From Streptomyces sp. DH41 (GTDB taxonomy: Bacteria > Actinomycetota > Actinomycetes > Streptomycetales > Streptomycetaceae): DNA of 64,000 nt. The position numbers and the translations under genes were made by a program. Within the stretch, counting starts at the first letter, position 1. Each line of letters starts with the position of its first letter. Below are positions 9,509 to 17,955 of the stretch, in pieces. Where the stretch lies: positions 310,001 through 374,000 of the forward strand of contig NZ_JARVKY010000006.1 in NCBI RefSeq assembly GCF_029813785.1, given 5' to 3'. A model generated the notes under the pieces. That model had not been told where the DNA came from. It made no database searches and worked only from the letters and a program-made list of their open reading frames with translations.

Positions 9509-11101
9509 ATGGACCACACGAGAACGCGCGAGTCCGAGTCCGGACTGCCCATCGAACCGGTCTACGGGCCCGGCGCCCAGGTGGGCTGGGACCCGGTGGA
9601 GAAGCTGGGCGAGCCGGGGAGGTTTCCGTTCACGCGGGGTGTGTATCCGTCGATGTACACCGGTCGGCCGTGGACGATGCGGCAGTACGCGGGTTTCGGT
9701 ACGGCGACGGAGTCGAACGCGCGTTACAAGCAGCTGATCGCGAACGGCACGATGGGGCTGTCGGTCGCTTTCGACCTGCCGACCCAGATGGGTCATGACT
9801 CCGACGCGCCGATCGCGAGCGGTGAGGTCGGCAAGGTCGGTGTGGCGATCGACTCGGTCGATGACATGCGGGTGCTGTTCGGCGGGATCCCGCTGGACAG
9901 GGTCTCCACGTCGATGACGATCAACGCGCCGGCGTCCCTGCTGCTCCTGCTGTACCAACTGGTCGCGGAGGAGCAGGGCGTGAGCGCCGACCGGCTCACC
10001 GGCACGATCCAGAACGACGTGCTCAAGGAGTACATCGCGCGGGGGACGTACATCTTCCCGCCGAAGCCGTCGCTGCGGTTGATCGCGGACATCTTCAAGT
10101 ACTGCCGGGCCGAGATCCCGAAGTGGAACACCATCTCGATCTCGGGTTACCACATGGCCGAGGCGGGTGCCTCGCCCGCGCAGGAGATCGCGTTCACCCT
10201 GGCGGACGGTATCGAGTACGTGCGTACGGCGGTCGCGGCCGGTATGGACGTCGACGACTTCGCCCCGCGCCTGTCGTTCTTCTTCGTGGCGCGTACGACG
10301 ATCCTGGAGGAGGTCGCCAAGTTCCGCGCGGCCCGCCGGATCTGGGCGCGGGTGATGCGTGAGGAGTTCGGCGCGAAGAACCCCAAGTCGCTGATGCTGC
10401 GCTTCCACACGCAGACGGCGGGGGTGCAGCTGACCGCGCAGCAGCCCGAGGTGAACCTGGTCCGGGTGGCCGTGCAGGGCCTGGGCGCGGTTCTGGGCGG
10501 CACGCAGTCGCTGCACACCAACTCCTTCGACGAGGCCATCGCGCTGCCCACCGACAAGTCCGCGCGTCTGGCCCTGCGCACCCAGCAGGTCCTGGCCTAC
10601 GAGACGGACGTGACCGCGACGGTCGACCCGTTCGCCGGTTCCTACGTCGTGGAGAGGATGACCGACGACGTCGAGGCGGCGATCCTGGAGCTGATGCGGA
10701 AGGTCGAGGACCTCGGCGGCGCGGTCAACGCCATCGAGCACGGCTTCCAGAAGTCCGAGATCGAACGCTCCGCCTACCGCATCTCCCAGGAGACCGACTC
10801 CGGCGAACGCGTCGTGGTCGGCGTCAACCGCTTCCAGCTCGACGCGGAGGAGCCGTACGAGCCCCTGCGCGTCGACCCGGCCATCGAGGCCCAGCAGGCC
10901 GAACGCCTCGCCAAGCTCCGCGCCGAACGCGACCAGCGGGCCGTCGACACCGCCCTGGCCGCGCTGAAGAAGGCCGCCGAGGGCGAGGACAACGTCCTCT
11001 ACCCCATGAAGGACGCCCTGCGCGCCCGCGCCACCGTCGGCGAGGTCTGCAACGCGCTGCGGGAGGTCTGGGGGACGTACGTGCCCTCGGACGCCTTCTG
11101 A
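9509..11101 (+). CDS. Methylmalonyl-CoA mutase-type catalytic subunit without B12 domain
   Basis: 530 residues, the length of stand-alone catalytic subunits that need a separate cobalamin-binding partner; no such partner is in the window. The TIM-barrel core is well conserved ([34 protein letters not shown]). Known selectivity positions can be read: Tyr60 in RQYAGF and Arg178 in KEYIARGTY match methylmalonyl-CoA mutase, whereas isobutyryl-CoA mutase has Phe and Gln there. So methylmalonyl-CoA to succinyl-CoA, or the reverse to supply polyketide extender units, is predicted. ATG 9509 is preferred over the in-frame GTG 9488. The role in the neighbouring cluster is an inference. Confidence 0.88.
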   Translation: MDHTRTRESESGLPIEPVYGPGAQVGWDPVEKLGEPGRFPFTRGVYPSMYTGRPWTMRQYAGFGTATESNARYKQLIANGTMGLSVAFDLPTQMGHDSDAPIASGEVGKVGVAIDSVDDMRVLFGGIPLDRVSTSMTINAPASLLLLLYQLVAEEQGVSADRLTGTIQNDVLKEYIARGTYIFPPKPSLRLIADIFKYCRAEIPKWNTISISGYHMAEAGASPAQEIAFTLADGIEYVRTAVAAGMDVDDFAPRLSFFFVARTTILEEVAKFRAARRIWARVMREEFGAKNPKSLMLRFHTQTAGVQLTAQQPEVNLVRVAVQGLGAVLGGTQSLHTNSFDEAIALPTDKSARLALRTQQVLAYETDVTATVDPFAGSYVVERMTDDVEAAILELMRKVEDLGGAVNAIEHGFQKSEIERSAYRISQETDSGERVVVGVNRFQLDAEEPYEPLRVDPAIEAQQAERLAKLRAERDQRAVDTALAALKKAAEGEDNVLYPMKDALRARATVGEVCNALREVWGTYVPSDAF

Positions 11102-11160
11102 GTCGCGGATCGAGCTGCCGTGGTCACGGATCGCGGAAGCCCCGGGTGGGCAGCGTGCGT

Positions 11161-11180
11161 ATGGTAACGCCTGTTACCAT
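11161..11180. promoter_or_regulatory. Operator-like palindrome before antitoxin gene
   Basis: ATGGTAAC and GTTACCAT form perfect 8-bp arms around a 4-base centre. The site lies 6 bases before the antitoxin ATG at 11187, where a -10 element (TACCAT) for a leaderless message would fall. Antitoxins of this type usually repress their own operon, so this is probably the autoregulatory operator. Confidence 0.6.
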
Positions 11181-11186
11181 GCGGGT

Positions 11187-11426
11187 ATGGCGAAGACACA
11201 ACTGGGCGCGCGCGTGGAAGAGGACGTCGCGGAACTCGCGAAGAAACGCGCCGCTGACCTGGGACTGAGCATCGGGGACTACCTCGCCCGCCTCGTACAG
11301 GACGACACCAGCGGTCTGCGCGCCCGAGCGGTGGACGCCGCCACCCGCTTCCTGGCCGAACACCAGGTGGTCTTCGACGAAGCCGAAGACGCTCAGCACG
11401 CGTCCCGGGGAGCCCGCGCCGCCTGA
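11187..11426 (+). CDS. Antitoxin of a Doc-like toxin-antitoxin pair
   Basis: 79 residues. The N-terminal part, with LGARVEEDVAELAKKRAADL and SIGDYLARLV, has the pattern of a ribbon-helix-helix DNA-binding antitoxin; the acidic C-terminal tail would bind and block the toxin. The stop overlaps the toxin start (TGATG at 11424), typical of toxin-antitoxin operons. There is no Shine-Dalgarno before ATG 11187, which suggests a leaderless transcript starting within the palindrome at 11161-11180. Confidence 0.75.
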   Translation: MAKTQLGARVEEDVAELAKKRAADLGLSIGDYLARLVQDDTSGLRARAVDAATRFLAEHQVVFDEAEDAQHASRGARAA

Positions 11427-11803
11427 TGGATCTGAGCATCGATGTCCCCTGGATCCTGCGGGTCGCCGAAGCCGCCGGCGTCAACGACCCCGCCCCCGAC
11501 GACTACGGCGTCCCGGTCGCGGCGGTCGCTCGCCACCGGGCCGAACTGTTCGAGCAGGCCGTCTACGACGGCCCCTACGCCAAGGCCGCCGCCCTGGTGC
11601 ACACGCTGGGCCGATGCCGCTGGCTGGAACGCTCCAACCTGGCCGTTGCCGCCGCCACCGGCGTGATGTACCTCGAGGCTGCCGGAATCACGGTCAAACC
11701 CGCCCGCGAGGACGCCATCGCCCTCAAGGACCTGCTTCTGGACCCGGCCTGCACCACCGGGAGGATCGCCGCCCTGCTGCGGTCCTGGCCCACCACCACC
11801 TGA
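11426..11803 (+). CDS. Fic/Doc-like toxin component, degenerate Fic motif
   Basis: 125 residues in the Streptomyces family usually annotated as Fic-family toxin component. The helix LVHTLGRCRWLERSNLAVAAA lies where Doc proteins have the HxFx(D/E)GNxxxR active-site loop, followed by the matching helix GVMYLEAAGI. The canonical His is retained as VH but the DGNKR core reads ERSNL, so AMP- or phospho-transfer chemistry may be altered or lost. It is co-translated with the antitoxin. A second pair at 52099-52728 is built the same way. Confidence 0.7.
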   Translation: MDLSIDVPWILRVAEAAGVNDPAPDDYGVPVAAVARHRAELFEQAVYDGPYAKAAALVHTLGRCRWLERSNLAVAAATGVMYLEAAGITVKPAREDAIALKDLLLDPACTTGRIAALLRSWPTTT

Positions 11804-11897
11804 ACGACCCGGTCGCCCGCCCCGCACGCCCGGGGCGGGCCTCAGCGCGGCGGAGCGGGCCGGTGGCATGGCCGCGGCGCCTGAACCGGCCCGGGGC

Positions 11898-12278
11898 TCA
11901 TGCCCCGCTGGACACCCACCGCACCAGCGCCGCCACCCCCAGCACCACCGCCGGTACCGCCCACGGCCACCGCATCACCCGCCGCACCGAGGGCGCCAGC
12001 CACAGCGCTCCCACCGCGCCTGCCGAAACGACGGCCAGGGCACAGGCCAGCTCGATCCCGCCGTACGCGGCCCGGTCCCAGTCGCCGTCCGGACGGGTGT
12101 TGACCGCCAGCCAGAGGAAGAACGCCGCCGCCAGGGTCAGCAGCACCACCGGAACGGCGAGGATCACACGGAGCAGGCGGCGGTCGTCGTCGGGGTGGTG
12201 CGGGCGGTCGTCCACCGGGTGACGGGAGTGACCGGTCTCCTGCCTGTCGCCGGTGCGCGAGGGGTTCGAGGACTGCAT
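11898..12278 (-). CDS. Small membrane protein, third gene of operon with lysozyme-like protein
   Basis: 126 residues with three hydrophobic segments (about 36-60, 74-96 and 104-120) and a charged, His/Asp-rich cytoplasmic-like N-terminus. ATG 12278 overlaps the stop of the upstream gene (TGATG), so the two are co-translated. No family is recognised. In this position it may be a membrane partner, immunity or holin-like factor for the upstream cell-wall-acting protein; that is inference only. Confidence 0.65.
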   Translation of the reverse strand: MQSSNPSRTGDRQETGHSRHPVDDRPHHPDDDRRLLRVILAVPVVLLTLAAAFFLWLAVNTRPDGDWDRAAYGGIELACALAVVSAGAVGALWLAPSVRRVMRWPWAVPAVVLGVAALVRWVSSGA

Positions 12279-13666
12279 CAGCGGATCGCGTTCCTTGCCT
12301 GGTCCAGGTGATGGGCGAAGTCGCGGCCATAACGTTGCGCCTGGTCGTTCTCCCAGTACGGTCCCCCGTTGTACCGCGCGGCAAGCTCCTGTTGCTCTTC
12401 CACCGTCATCTCCTCCGGGGGTACGTCGGCGAAGTCGCTCTCCGCCTTGAGCTGGGCCAGGTACTCGGCGGCGATGAAGATGTTCTGTCCCGGGTCCTGG
12501 AGCGATTCCTCCACCGTGGCCCGCTGTCGGTCGGTGAGGTTCTCCGGGTCGTAGCCGAGCACCTCGGCACCACGCCGTACCTGGATGGCGATCGGCCCGA
12601 AGGACGTCTCGTCGGGGTCGCCGCCCAGTCGCGACGGCAGGTTCTCCGGCGCGATGGGGCTCAACGGGGAGTCCGCCTGTTCCCGGATGGTGTCGGTGAT
12701 GTCGTCGAGTGGGCCGGGCTGGCCGGCGATCTCCTTCCAGGCGATGCCCGCCACCATCGACGGCGGCAGCCCGGAGTTCTGCGCGGCGGCCTTGATGACG
12801 TCCTTGTTGGCCCGGATCCACTCGGTCTTCTCCTGGTCCCCGGCAGGCGGAATCCAGTAGCCGTCCGTCGCGCCCGGCAGTGAGGCGAGCCGCATCCGGA
12901 TGTCCTGGAGCGTCGGGGAGACCAGCTTGTCCCCGGCCGTCGGGTAGTAGTCCTGCTTGGGGCCGCTGCCCGGCAACCGGGTCACCGGATTACTGCTCGC
13001 TTCGGCCGCCTCGCGCCGGAGGTCGGGCATGGCGGCGGCGACGTCCACCCGCTCGGTGAGGAACACCTGGAAGTCCGGCACCAGGTCGTACGCCTGCTTG
13101 AGCTCGTGGACGCAGAGGACGCGGGCCTCCTTCTCGGTGGTCCGCGCCAGGTGGAAGTCGCCGCCCGCCGCGTCGTGCAGCCGGTCGGCCTCGTCCCGGA
13201 TGTCGTCGACGTCCATGGTCAGCTCCGCGAAGAAGTCCAGGACGCCGGTGGTGTCGCGCATGTCCTCCCACTGCCGCATCGGCTCGGCCTCCTGAGCCGT
13301 GCGGGTGATCGCGGTGCCCTTGGTGTGAATCAGGTCCGCGAGCGCCTGCTCGCTGACCAGGCCGTCGGAGTAGTACGCCTTCGCCAGCGTCAGCGCCTCC
13401 GCGTAGCGACGCAGCGCACCCGCCGCGTGCCCGTAGGCTTCGTCGAGCTCGTCGACCAGACGGCGGCCCTCGGTGAGCCGGGCCGTGTAGTGCGCGCTGC
13501 CCTTGCTGCGCCACTCGGTGTGCTTCTCCGCCCGCTCCGCCGCGGGAGCGACGGCCTTCAGGAGCGCCTGGACACGGTGGAATTCGTCCGCGTTGCGCTC
13601 CACCAGCGGCGGGTTGCAGTTCTCCAGGAACTCGACGTCCTTACGGTAGCCAAGTCCGTCGCTCAT
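12278..13666 (-). CDS. WXG100-like helical N-terminus fused to lytic-transglycosylase-like domain
   Basis: 462 residues. The first 230 residues are predicted long helices (heptad-like, rich in Ala, Glu and Arg), resembling secreted WXG100/LXG-type N-domains. Residues about 285-462 resemble a lysozyme-like transglycosylase: GLPPSMVAGIAWKEI supplies a helix with the candidate catalytic Glu, SFGPIAIQV matches the GLMQI-type strand, and ARYNGG matches the AYNxG motif. There is no signal peptide, so export might use an ESX/type VII route. It overlaps its upstream gene by 4 bases (ATGA) and its downstream gene by 1. A peptidoglycan-acting effector or spore-wall enzyme is plausible. Confidence 0.65.
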   Translation of the reverse strand: MSDGLGYRKDVEFLENCNPPLVERNADEFHRVQALLKAVAPAAERAEKHTEWRSKGSAHYTARLTEGRRLVDELDEAYGHAAGALRRYAEALTLAKAYYSDGLVSEQALADLIHTKGTAITRTAQEAEPMRQWEDMRDTTGVLDFFAELTMDVDDIRDEADRLHDAAGGDFHLARTTEKEARVLCVHELKQAYDLVPDFQVFLTERVDVAAAMPDLRREAAEASSNPVTRLPGSGPKQDYYPTAGDKLVSPTLQDIRMRLASLPGATDGYWIPPAGDQEKTEWIRANKDVIKAAAQNSGLPPSMVAGIAWKEIAGQPGPLDDITDTIREQADSPLSPIAPENLPSRLGGDPDETSFGPIAIQVRRGAEVLGYDPENLTDRQRATVEESLQDPGQNIFIAAEYLAQLKAESDFADVPPEEMTVEEQQELAARYNGGPYWENDQAQRYGRDFAHHLDQARNAIR

Positions 13667-14112
13667 CGCGTTCCCGGCGAGACGTAACGGCCGTCGAGCA
13701 CGGCCTCCAGGAACCGGCGGGCGGTCTCGTCCTCGATCTCCGCGAAGTCCCCGCCGACCGTCCGCAGACGGGTCGACAGCGCTGCGAACAAGGCCATGGT
13801 GTCCAGGAACTGGTCACCCGCGAACTCGGCGAAGCGCTCCACCTGACGTGCCACGTCCCCGTGCGTCCTGGGTTCCCGTGCCGCCGTGGTCAGCTCGGCG
13901 TCCGGGCGGCCCTCGTGAAGCAGCCCGGCGATCTCCACCAGCAGGTTGGCGTTCCCGTTGATGGAGTCCGCCTTCGCCACCAGATCCTTGCCCGAGGCGG
14001 CCGGCACGCCTCCGCCGGAGTCCGCGGGCAGCTGGTTGAGCCGCATGCCGCCCTCGGCCTGCCGCGCCAGCGCATCGGCTTTCAGCTGCGCCCATTCCTG
14101 CTCGAAGGACAC
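13663..14112 (-). CDS. Helical protein, first gene of three-gene operon
   Basis: 149 residues from GTG 14112, chosen because AAGGAGA stands 7 bases upstream; a longer in-frame ATG at 14157 has no such site. It begins SFEQEWAQLK and is almost wholly helical, with no cysteine and no membrane segment. Size and position suggest a small ESX-like secreted partner or chaperone for the following lysozyme-like protein, with which it overlaps by ATGA. No family is recognised with certainty. Confidence 0.6.
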   Translation of the reverse strand: MSFEQEWAQLKADALARQAEGGMRLNQLPADSGGGVPAASGKDLVAKADSINGNANLLVEIAGLLHEGRPDAELTTAAREPRTHGDVARQVERFAEFAGDQFLDTMALFAALSTRLRTVGGDFAEIEDETARRFLEAVLDGRYVSPGTR

Positions 14113-14330
14113 CCTGTCTCCTTCTGTTCCGTCCCGCTTCTCGTCATGTCTATTCACGCTTCGTGGGCCGGAACGGTTCTGGAGGGCGCAGTGGAGAACC
14201 TGTGAGACCCGCGATCCCCTCCGCGCGCCTCACAGGGGAAGCGGCCGAAGCTCCGGCGTGAGAACCGGGCCCCGGCCCTGGCCGGAGCCCAGGCAACGCG
14301 CGTGAGCGTCACCAGGGGTGCTGGCGGCCG

Positions 14331-14945
14331 TCATGAGGGGGATGCGTCACCTTTGCCGACGGCGGCGGCGGTGGCGTTCCGGACGCAGTCGCGGAGCAGG
14401 GCGCGGCGCCGGCCGTGGACGTCATCGGGTTCCTGACTGCTGGCCGCGTACACGTTGCTGACCGGCGACCAGGCCATGGACATGGCGATGACCATGGCCA
14501 TGATGTCGAACGGGTCACCTGCGCGGACCCGCCCGGCCGCCTGGGCCTCGGCGATGGCCGTGAGCTTGCGGTCGTCGTAGTGCTGGTGGGTCTCGACGAG
14601 GTGCCCGGCAGGCCGACGCTCCAGCCGTGTCCAGGTCGCCAGCCGGATGAGGTCGGGGCGGCGCAGGTATTCGTCGTAGAGACGAACGGCCCAGTCCGCG
14701 AGATCGTCGGCGTCGATGGGCACGACGTTGGTGATGCGCTCCAGCGAACTGAGGAAGATCGCGTCGAAGAGTCGTTCCTTGTCGCCGAAGTAGGCGTAGA
14801 GCTGTGCCTTGTTGGTGCGCGCTGCCGTCACGATGCGTTCGATGCGCGCCCCGGCGATGCCGTGCTGGGCGAACTCCTCGGTGGCGGCGTCCAGGATGCG
14901 CTGGTAGGTCGCGGCGCCTCGCGAGGTCTGGGGTTGTTCCGGCAT
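14331..14945 (-). CDS. TetR-family regulator, divergent from alcohol dehydrogenase
   Basis: 204 residues. The N-terminal helix-turn-helix is clear (ILDAATEEFAQHGIAGARI ... KAQLYAYFGDKERLF), and the C-terminal ligand domain matches the TetR_C family that has FDIMAMVIAMSMAW. The gene is divergent from the zinc alcohol dehydrogenase at 15047. Two operator-like inverted repeats with the shared core ACAGAACAGT lie between them, so it probably represses both genes until an alcohol, aldehyde or related ligand binds. Confidence 0.9.
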   Translation of the reverse strand: MPEQPQTSRGAATYQRILDAATEEFAQHGIAGARIERIVTAARTNKAQLYAYFGDKERLFDAIFLSSLERITNVVPIDADDLADWAVRLYDEYLRRPDLIRLATWTRLERRPAGHLVETHQHYDDRKLTAIAEAQAAGRVRAGDPFDIMAMVIAMSMAWSPVSNVYAASSQEPDDVHGRRRALLRDCVRNATAAAVGKGDASPS

Positions 14946-14956
14946 GTCCGCACCCT

Positions 14957-14975
14957 ACCAAACAGAACAGTTGGT
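14957..14975. promoter_or_regulatory. Operator-like repeat 1 (TetR side)
   Basis: ACCAA and TTGGT arms flank ACAGAACAG, 12 bases upstream of the TetR start. The central ACAGAACAGT is repeated at the second site, 50 bases to the right, which supports a shared DNA-binding protein. Confidence 0.5.
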
Positions 14976-15007
14976 TTGCCTTGCGGTGTGGCCGCGCCTA
15001 CGCTGCG

Positions 15008-15025
15008 ACAGACAGAACAGTCTGT
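15008..15025. promoter_or_regulatory. Operator-like repeat 2 (dehydrogenase side)
   Basis: Perfect 6-bp arms ACAGAC and GTCTGT flank AGAACA, ending about 10 bases before the GAGGAG ribosome binding site of the dehydrogenase. It is the better of the two palindromes and the likely TetR site controlling the dehydrogenase. Confidence 0.6.
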
Positions 15026-15046
15026 TTTCTTTTTGAGGAGTCACGT

Positions 15047-16087
15047 ATGCGAACGACCACCGGTTGGCGGGCGGCCGGCCCGATGACACTGCGGCGCGCG
15101 TCGCTCAAGCGCCGGGACCTGCGCCCGGACGACATCGCGGTGCGGGTCGACTACTGCGGGGTGTGCCACACCGACCTGCACGCCCTGCACGCCTACGACG
15201 AGCACGCGGAGGCGCCCCTGGTGCCCGGTCACGAATTCACCGGCGTGGTGACCGGGACCGGCTCCGAGGTGAACGTCTTCTCGGTCGGCGACCACGTCGC
15301 GGTGGGCAACATCGTCGACTCCTGCGGTGTGTGCGCCATGTGCGAAGCCGGACAGGAGAATTTCTGCCACTCCTTCCCGACTCTGACCTACGGCGGCACC
15401 GACCGACAGGACGGGTCGACCACCCTGGGCGGCTACTCCCGCGAGTACGTGGTGCGCGACACCTTCGCCTACCCGCTCCCCTCCGGCCTCGCCCCGGCCG
15501 CAGCCGCCCCGCTGATGTGCGCCGGCGTCACCGTCTGGGAACCCCTGCGCCACCTCGGAGTAGGCCCCGGCAGCCGCGTCGCCGTGGCCGGGCTCGGCGG
15601 CCTGGGCCACCTCGCGGTCAAGATGGCCGTGGCACTCGGCGCCACCACGACCGTCATCAGCCGCACCCAGGACAAGCGCGACGACGCCCGCGAGCTCGGC
15701 GCCCACGACCTCATCGACTCCACCGACACCCAGCAGATGGCCACGGCACGCGACACCTTCGACGTCGTCATCGACACCATCTCCGTCCCTCACGACCTCG
15801 CCCCGTATCTGAAAGTGGTGGCGATGGACGGCACCCTCAGCCTCCTCGGGTACCTGGGCCCCGTCACCGTCGAGGCCACGGACCTGCTCATCGGCCGCAA
15901 GAAGCTCAGTTCCGCGGGCAGCGGAGGCCGCCTGGCGACAGCCGAGATGCTCCGGTTCTGCGCCGACAACGGCATCGCCGCCGACATCGAGGTACTCCCG
16001 TCGGCACAGGTGGACACGGCACTCGACCGCCTGGGGCGAAACGACGTCCGCTACCGCTTCGTGCTCGACATGTCCGACCTGGACTGA
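15047..16087 (+). CDS. Zinc-dependent alcohol dehydrogenase (cinnamyl/YahK type)
   Basis: 346 residues. Catalytic zinc ligands are visible in YCGVCHTD and GHEFTG, structural zinc cysteines in CGVCAMCEAGQENFC, and the nucleotide fold in GLGGLGHLAVKMA. It oxidises alcohols or reduces aldehydes with NAD(P)H; sequence style suggests the NADP-preferring cinnamyl alcohol dehydrogenase group. ATG 15047 has GAGGAG 6 bases upstream. It is divergent from its likely TetR repressor. Confidence 0.9.
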   Translation: MRTTTGWRAAGPMTLRRASLKRRDLRPDDIAVRVDYCGVCHTDLHALHAYDEHAEAPLVPGHEFTGVVTGTGSEVNVFSVGDHVAVGNIVDSCGVCAMCEAGQENFCHSFPTLTYGGTDRQDGSTTLGGYSREYVVRDTFAYPLPSGLAPAAAAPLMCAGVTVWEPLRHLGVGPGSRVAVAGLGGLGHLAVKMAVALGATTTVISRTQDKRDDARELGAHDLIDSTDTQQMATARDTFDVVIDTISVPHDLAPYLKVVAMDGTLSLLGYLGPVTVEATDLLIGRKKLSSAGSGGRLATAEMLRFCADNGIAADIEVLPSAQVDTALDRLGRNDVRYRFVLDMSDLD

Positions 16088-16204
16088 AGAGACAGTCGGC
16101 CGGGCCACGCCGTGCGGGCTCGTGCGGGGGCGGGGTGCCGGGCCGTGCGCGCGGCGTGGTCCAAACGACGACGAACCGTGCGAGCTCCCTGATGAAGAAG
16201 CCCC

Positions 16205-16873
16205 CTAGGGCGTGAGGGCTCGCACGCTGATGGACCACGGGCCGTCCGAGCGGGCATGAACGAGGCAGGGCCCGGACAACGGCACCTCACCGCGCCATGG
16301 TCCGACGTGGTTGGCCAGCTCGTCGAGGAAGCCGTCCCCACTCGGCTCGAAGACGTCGACGAGGAAATAGCCACCGTCTTCGGACCGTGGGTCTCCCTCG
16401 TAGCGGAGCGACGCGATCCCCGGGCCGCCCGCGTAGCGCAGCACATCCGAGGCGGCACGCCTCGCGGATCCCTCCAGACGCATCGCGCTCGACGGCGCGG
16501 TCGCTTCGATCAGCCATGGCCCGTCCCCTTGGACCCGCAGTGCCCGCACCGGTCTGTCGTCGGCATTGATCAGAGAACGGCAGGCGAAGGGCCCGTCCGT
16601 GTACACCAGTTGGCTTTGGGAGTGCAGACCTCCGTCCAAGGCGTCCACGACGAAATGCCCCGCTCCTCGATGCGTGATGTCCAGGATGACGGGCCCCGCC
16701 CCGGTCGTGATCCGTGCGACCTGGTCACCGTCGCCGACGATCCGCTGGAGCACCGGACCACCCGCGGTGAGCACCTGAGGCACCTGTGCGGGCCCGTTCC
16801 CGCTCTTGCTGACCCCCGCGAGCGGTACCACATCCGCTCGCCGCCCCGATCGGCCCCGCTGGAACCATTTCAT
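16205..16873 (-). CDS. Two-repeat beta-sandwich protein of unknown function
   Basis: 222 residues from ATG 16873, which has AGGGGG 7 bases upstream. Two related segments (about 48-130 and 146-222) each have the pattern ...HFVVDALD...GPW and YFLVDVFEP...GPW, with strands ending in the motif GPWLI/GPWSI. This matches a Streptomyces family of repeated beta domains seen in phage- and stress-related hypothetical proteins. No catalytic residues can be named. The same frame stays open upstream to 17299, so a longer protein of about 364 residues cannot be excluded. Confidence 0.6.
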   Translation of the reverse strand: MKWFQRGRSGRRADVVPLAGVSKSGNGPAQVPQVLTAGGPVLQRIVGDGDQVARITTGAGPVILDITHRGAGHFVVDALDGGLHSQSQLVYTDGPFACRSLINADDRPVRALRVQGDGPWLIEATAPSSAMRLEGSARRAASDVLRYAGGPGIASLRYEGDPRSEDGGYFLVDVFEPSGDGFLDELANHVGPWRGEVPLSGPCLVHARSDGPWSISVRALTP

Positions 16874-16989
16874 GGACTGCCCCCTGTCGATGTCTACGCG
16901 CAGTGTTCCACCCACGGGTCCGGTCCCAGCGGCTCGGTCTGTCCGAACAGGTCGCGGGCTCCCGGACCCGCCGCTGCGATACAGGCGTC

Positions 16990-17299
16990 CACCGCCTATC
17001 CGAACCAGCAAGCACTCCCCGGCCGACTGACGGCCCTCGGCAAGCCACTGCAGGTGATCTTCGACGGCCAGGACCGCCTCGCCAGTGTGCAGCAGGTGAA
17101 CGGCTTTCCGGGCATCGTCCCCGTGAGGGAAGTTCCCCCACGGAACGGCGTCGAGGACCAGCCCGCTGTGGGCCCCGGACTGGATGTCGGCCACCACCGC
17201 CCGTACATCGAACGCACCTCCCGCGAACGAGGCCAGATCCGCTCCGTCTGCCAGCGCCCGGCACATCTCGAACGTCGCATCGGTCCGCCGTTCCCTCAC
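16990..17299 (-). other. Coding-like segment in frame upstream of the beta-sandwich gene
   Basis: From a possible GTG 17299 the frame reads an Ala/Asp-rich helical sequence (ALADGADLASFAGGAFDVRA ... AVHLLHTGEAVLAVEDHLQ) with G+C-rich third positions down to about 17010. Codon bias then fades before ATG 16873. It may be a lost gene fused in frame, or the true N-terminus of the downstream protein. No family is recognised. Confidence 0.3.
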
Positions 17300-17336
17300 A
17301 CCACACCCCGCCGTCGAATCCCCAGAGGTTCGATCA

Positions 17337-17640
17337 CGCCTTACCCGCCGGTGCCCGGCTGGCCGACGTCTTGGGGGCGGGGGCAGCCGGAACACGGTCC
17401 TGCGGTTGGTCGACGCTCTCCCGGAGCCCCAGCCACAGGTCCCGCGTGTGGTCGGCGTCGACGAATGCGCGATGCGCAAGGGCCGTATCTACGGGACCGT
17501 GCTGGTCGACGTCGAGACCCGCAGACCGGTGGACCTTCTGCCGGACCGCGAGGCAGGCACTGTCGGGGCCTGGCCGGCCGAGCACCCGAGCATCGAGGTC
17601 GTCCGCCGCGACCGCGCCCCGTTCTTCGCCGAGGGCGCCG
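17337..17640 (+). pseudogene. ISL3-family transposase remnant
   Basis: The frame starting near 17391 reads NTVLRLVDALPEP and VVGVDECAMRKGRIYGTV, then VETRRPVDLLPDREAGT and IEVVRRDRAPFFAEGA, the start of the ISL3 DDE domain with the first Asp in GVDE. The preceding helical part (ALPAGARLADVLGAGAAG) is in another frame, so there is a frameshift near 17388. The rest of the transposase is missing; the frame passes straight into a Tn3-type C-terminus. Confidence 0.8.
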
Positions 17641-17885
17641 GCATCGGCGCGCCGGTGCACGTCAGCACGCTGCTGACGCGGGAGATCCCGGCCGATCGGA
17701 AGTGGGCGGACAAGCTCACCGATGCGGACCGCCGGGCGCTGTCGCCACTGTTCTGGACCCATGTGAATCCATACGGCCGGTTCGAGCTGGACATGAACAG
17801 CGGTCTCGATCTGGACCTGTCCGTTCGGGCAACTGTGTCCGGTCCGCGTACCCCGCGCGGGGAAGCAGCCGTAGCGCCGACGTGA
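17641..17885 (+). pseudogene. Tn3-family transposase C-terminal remnant
   Basis: In frame with the ISL3 remnant, the sequence reads HVSTLLTREIPADRKWADKL, then DADRRALSPLFWTHVNPYG and RFELDMNSGLDL. The pattern LTPLFWxxVNPYGxFxLDM is the conserved end of Tn3 transposases. The fusion shows a deletion or recombination between two elements. The N-terminal domain of a Tn3 transposase lies at 21434-21800 on the other strand, and a central piece at 61826-62110. Confidence 0.8.
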
Positions 17886-17955
17886 CACCCGCGTTGAGGG
17901 CAGCACGCGAGGGCCGCGCTGTGCCGGATTCTCTGGCATCGGGGCTGGTGGGTCC

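Noticed and set aside
15041..16108. Long minus-strand frame opposite the alcohol dehydrogenase
   Set aside because: The plus-strand dehydrogenase has complete zinc and nucleotide motifs; the reverse frame has none.
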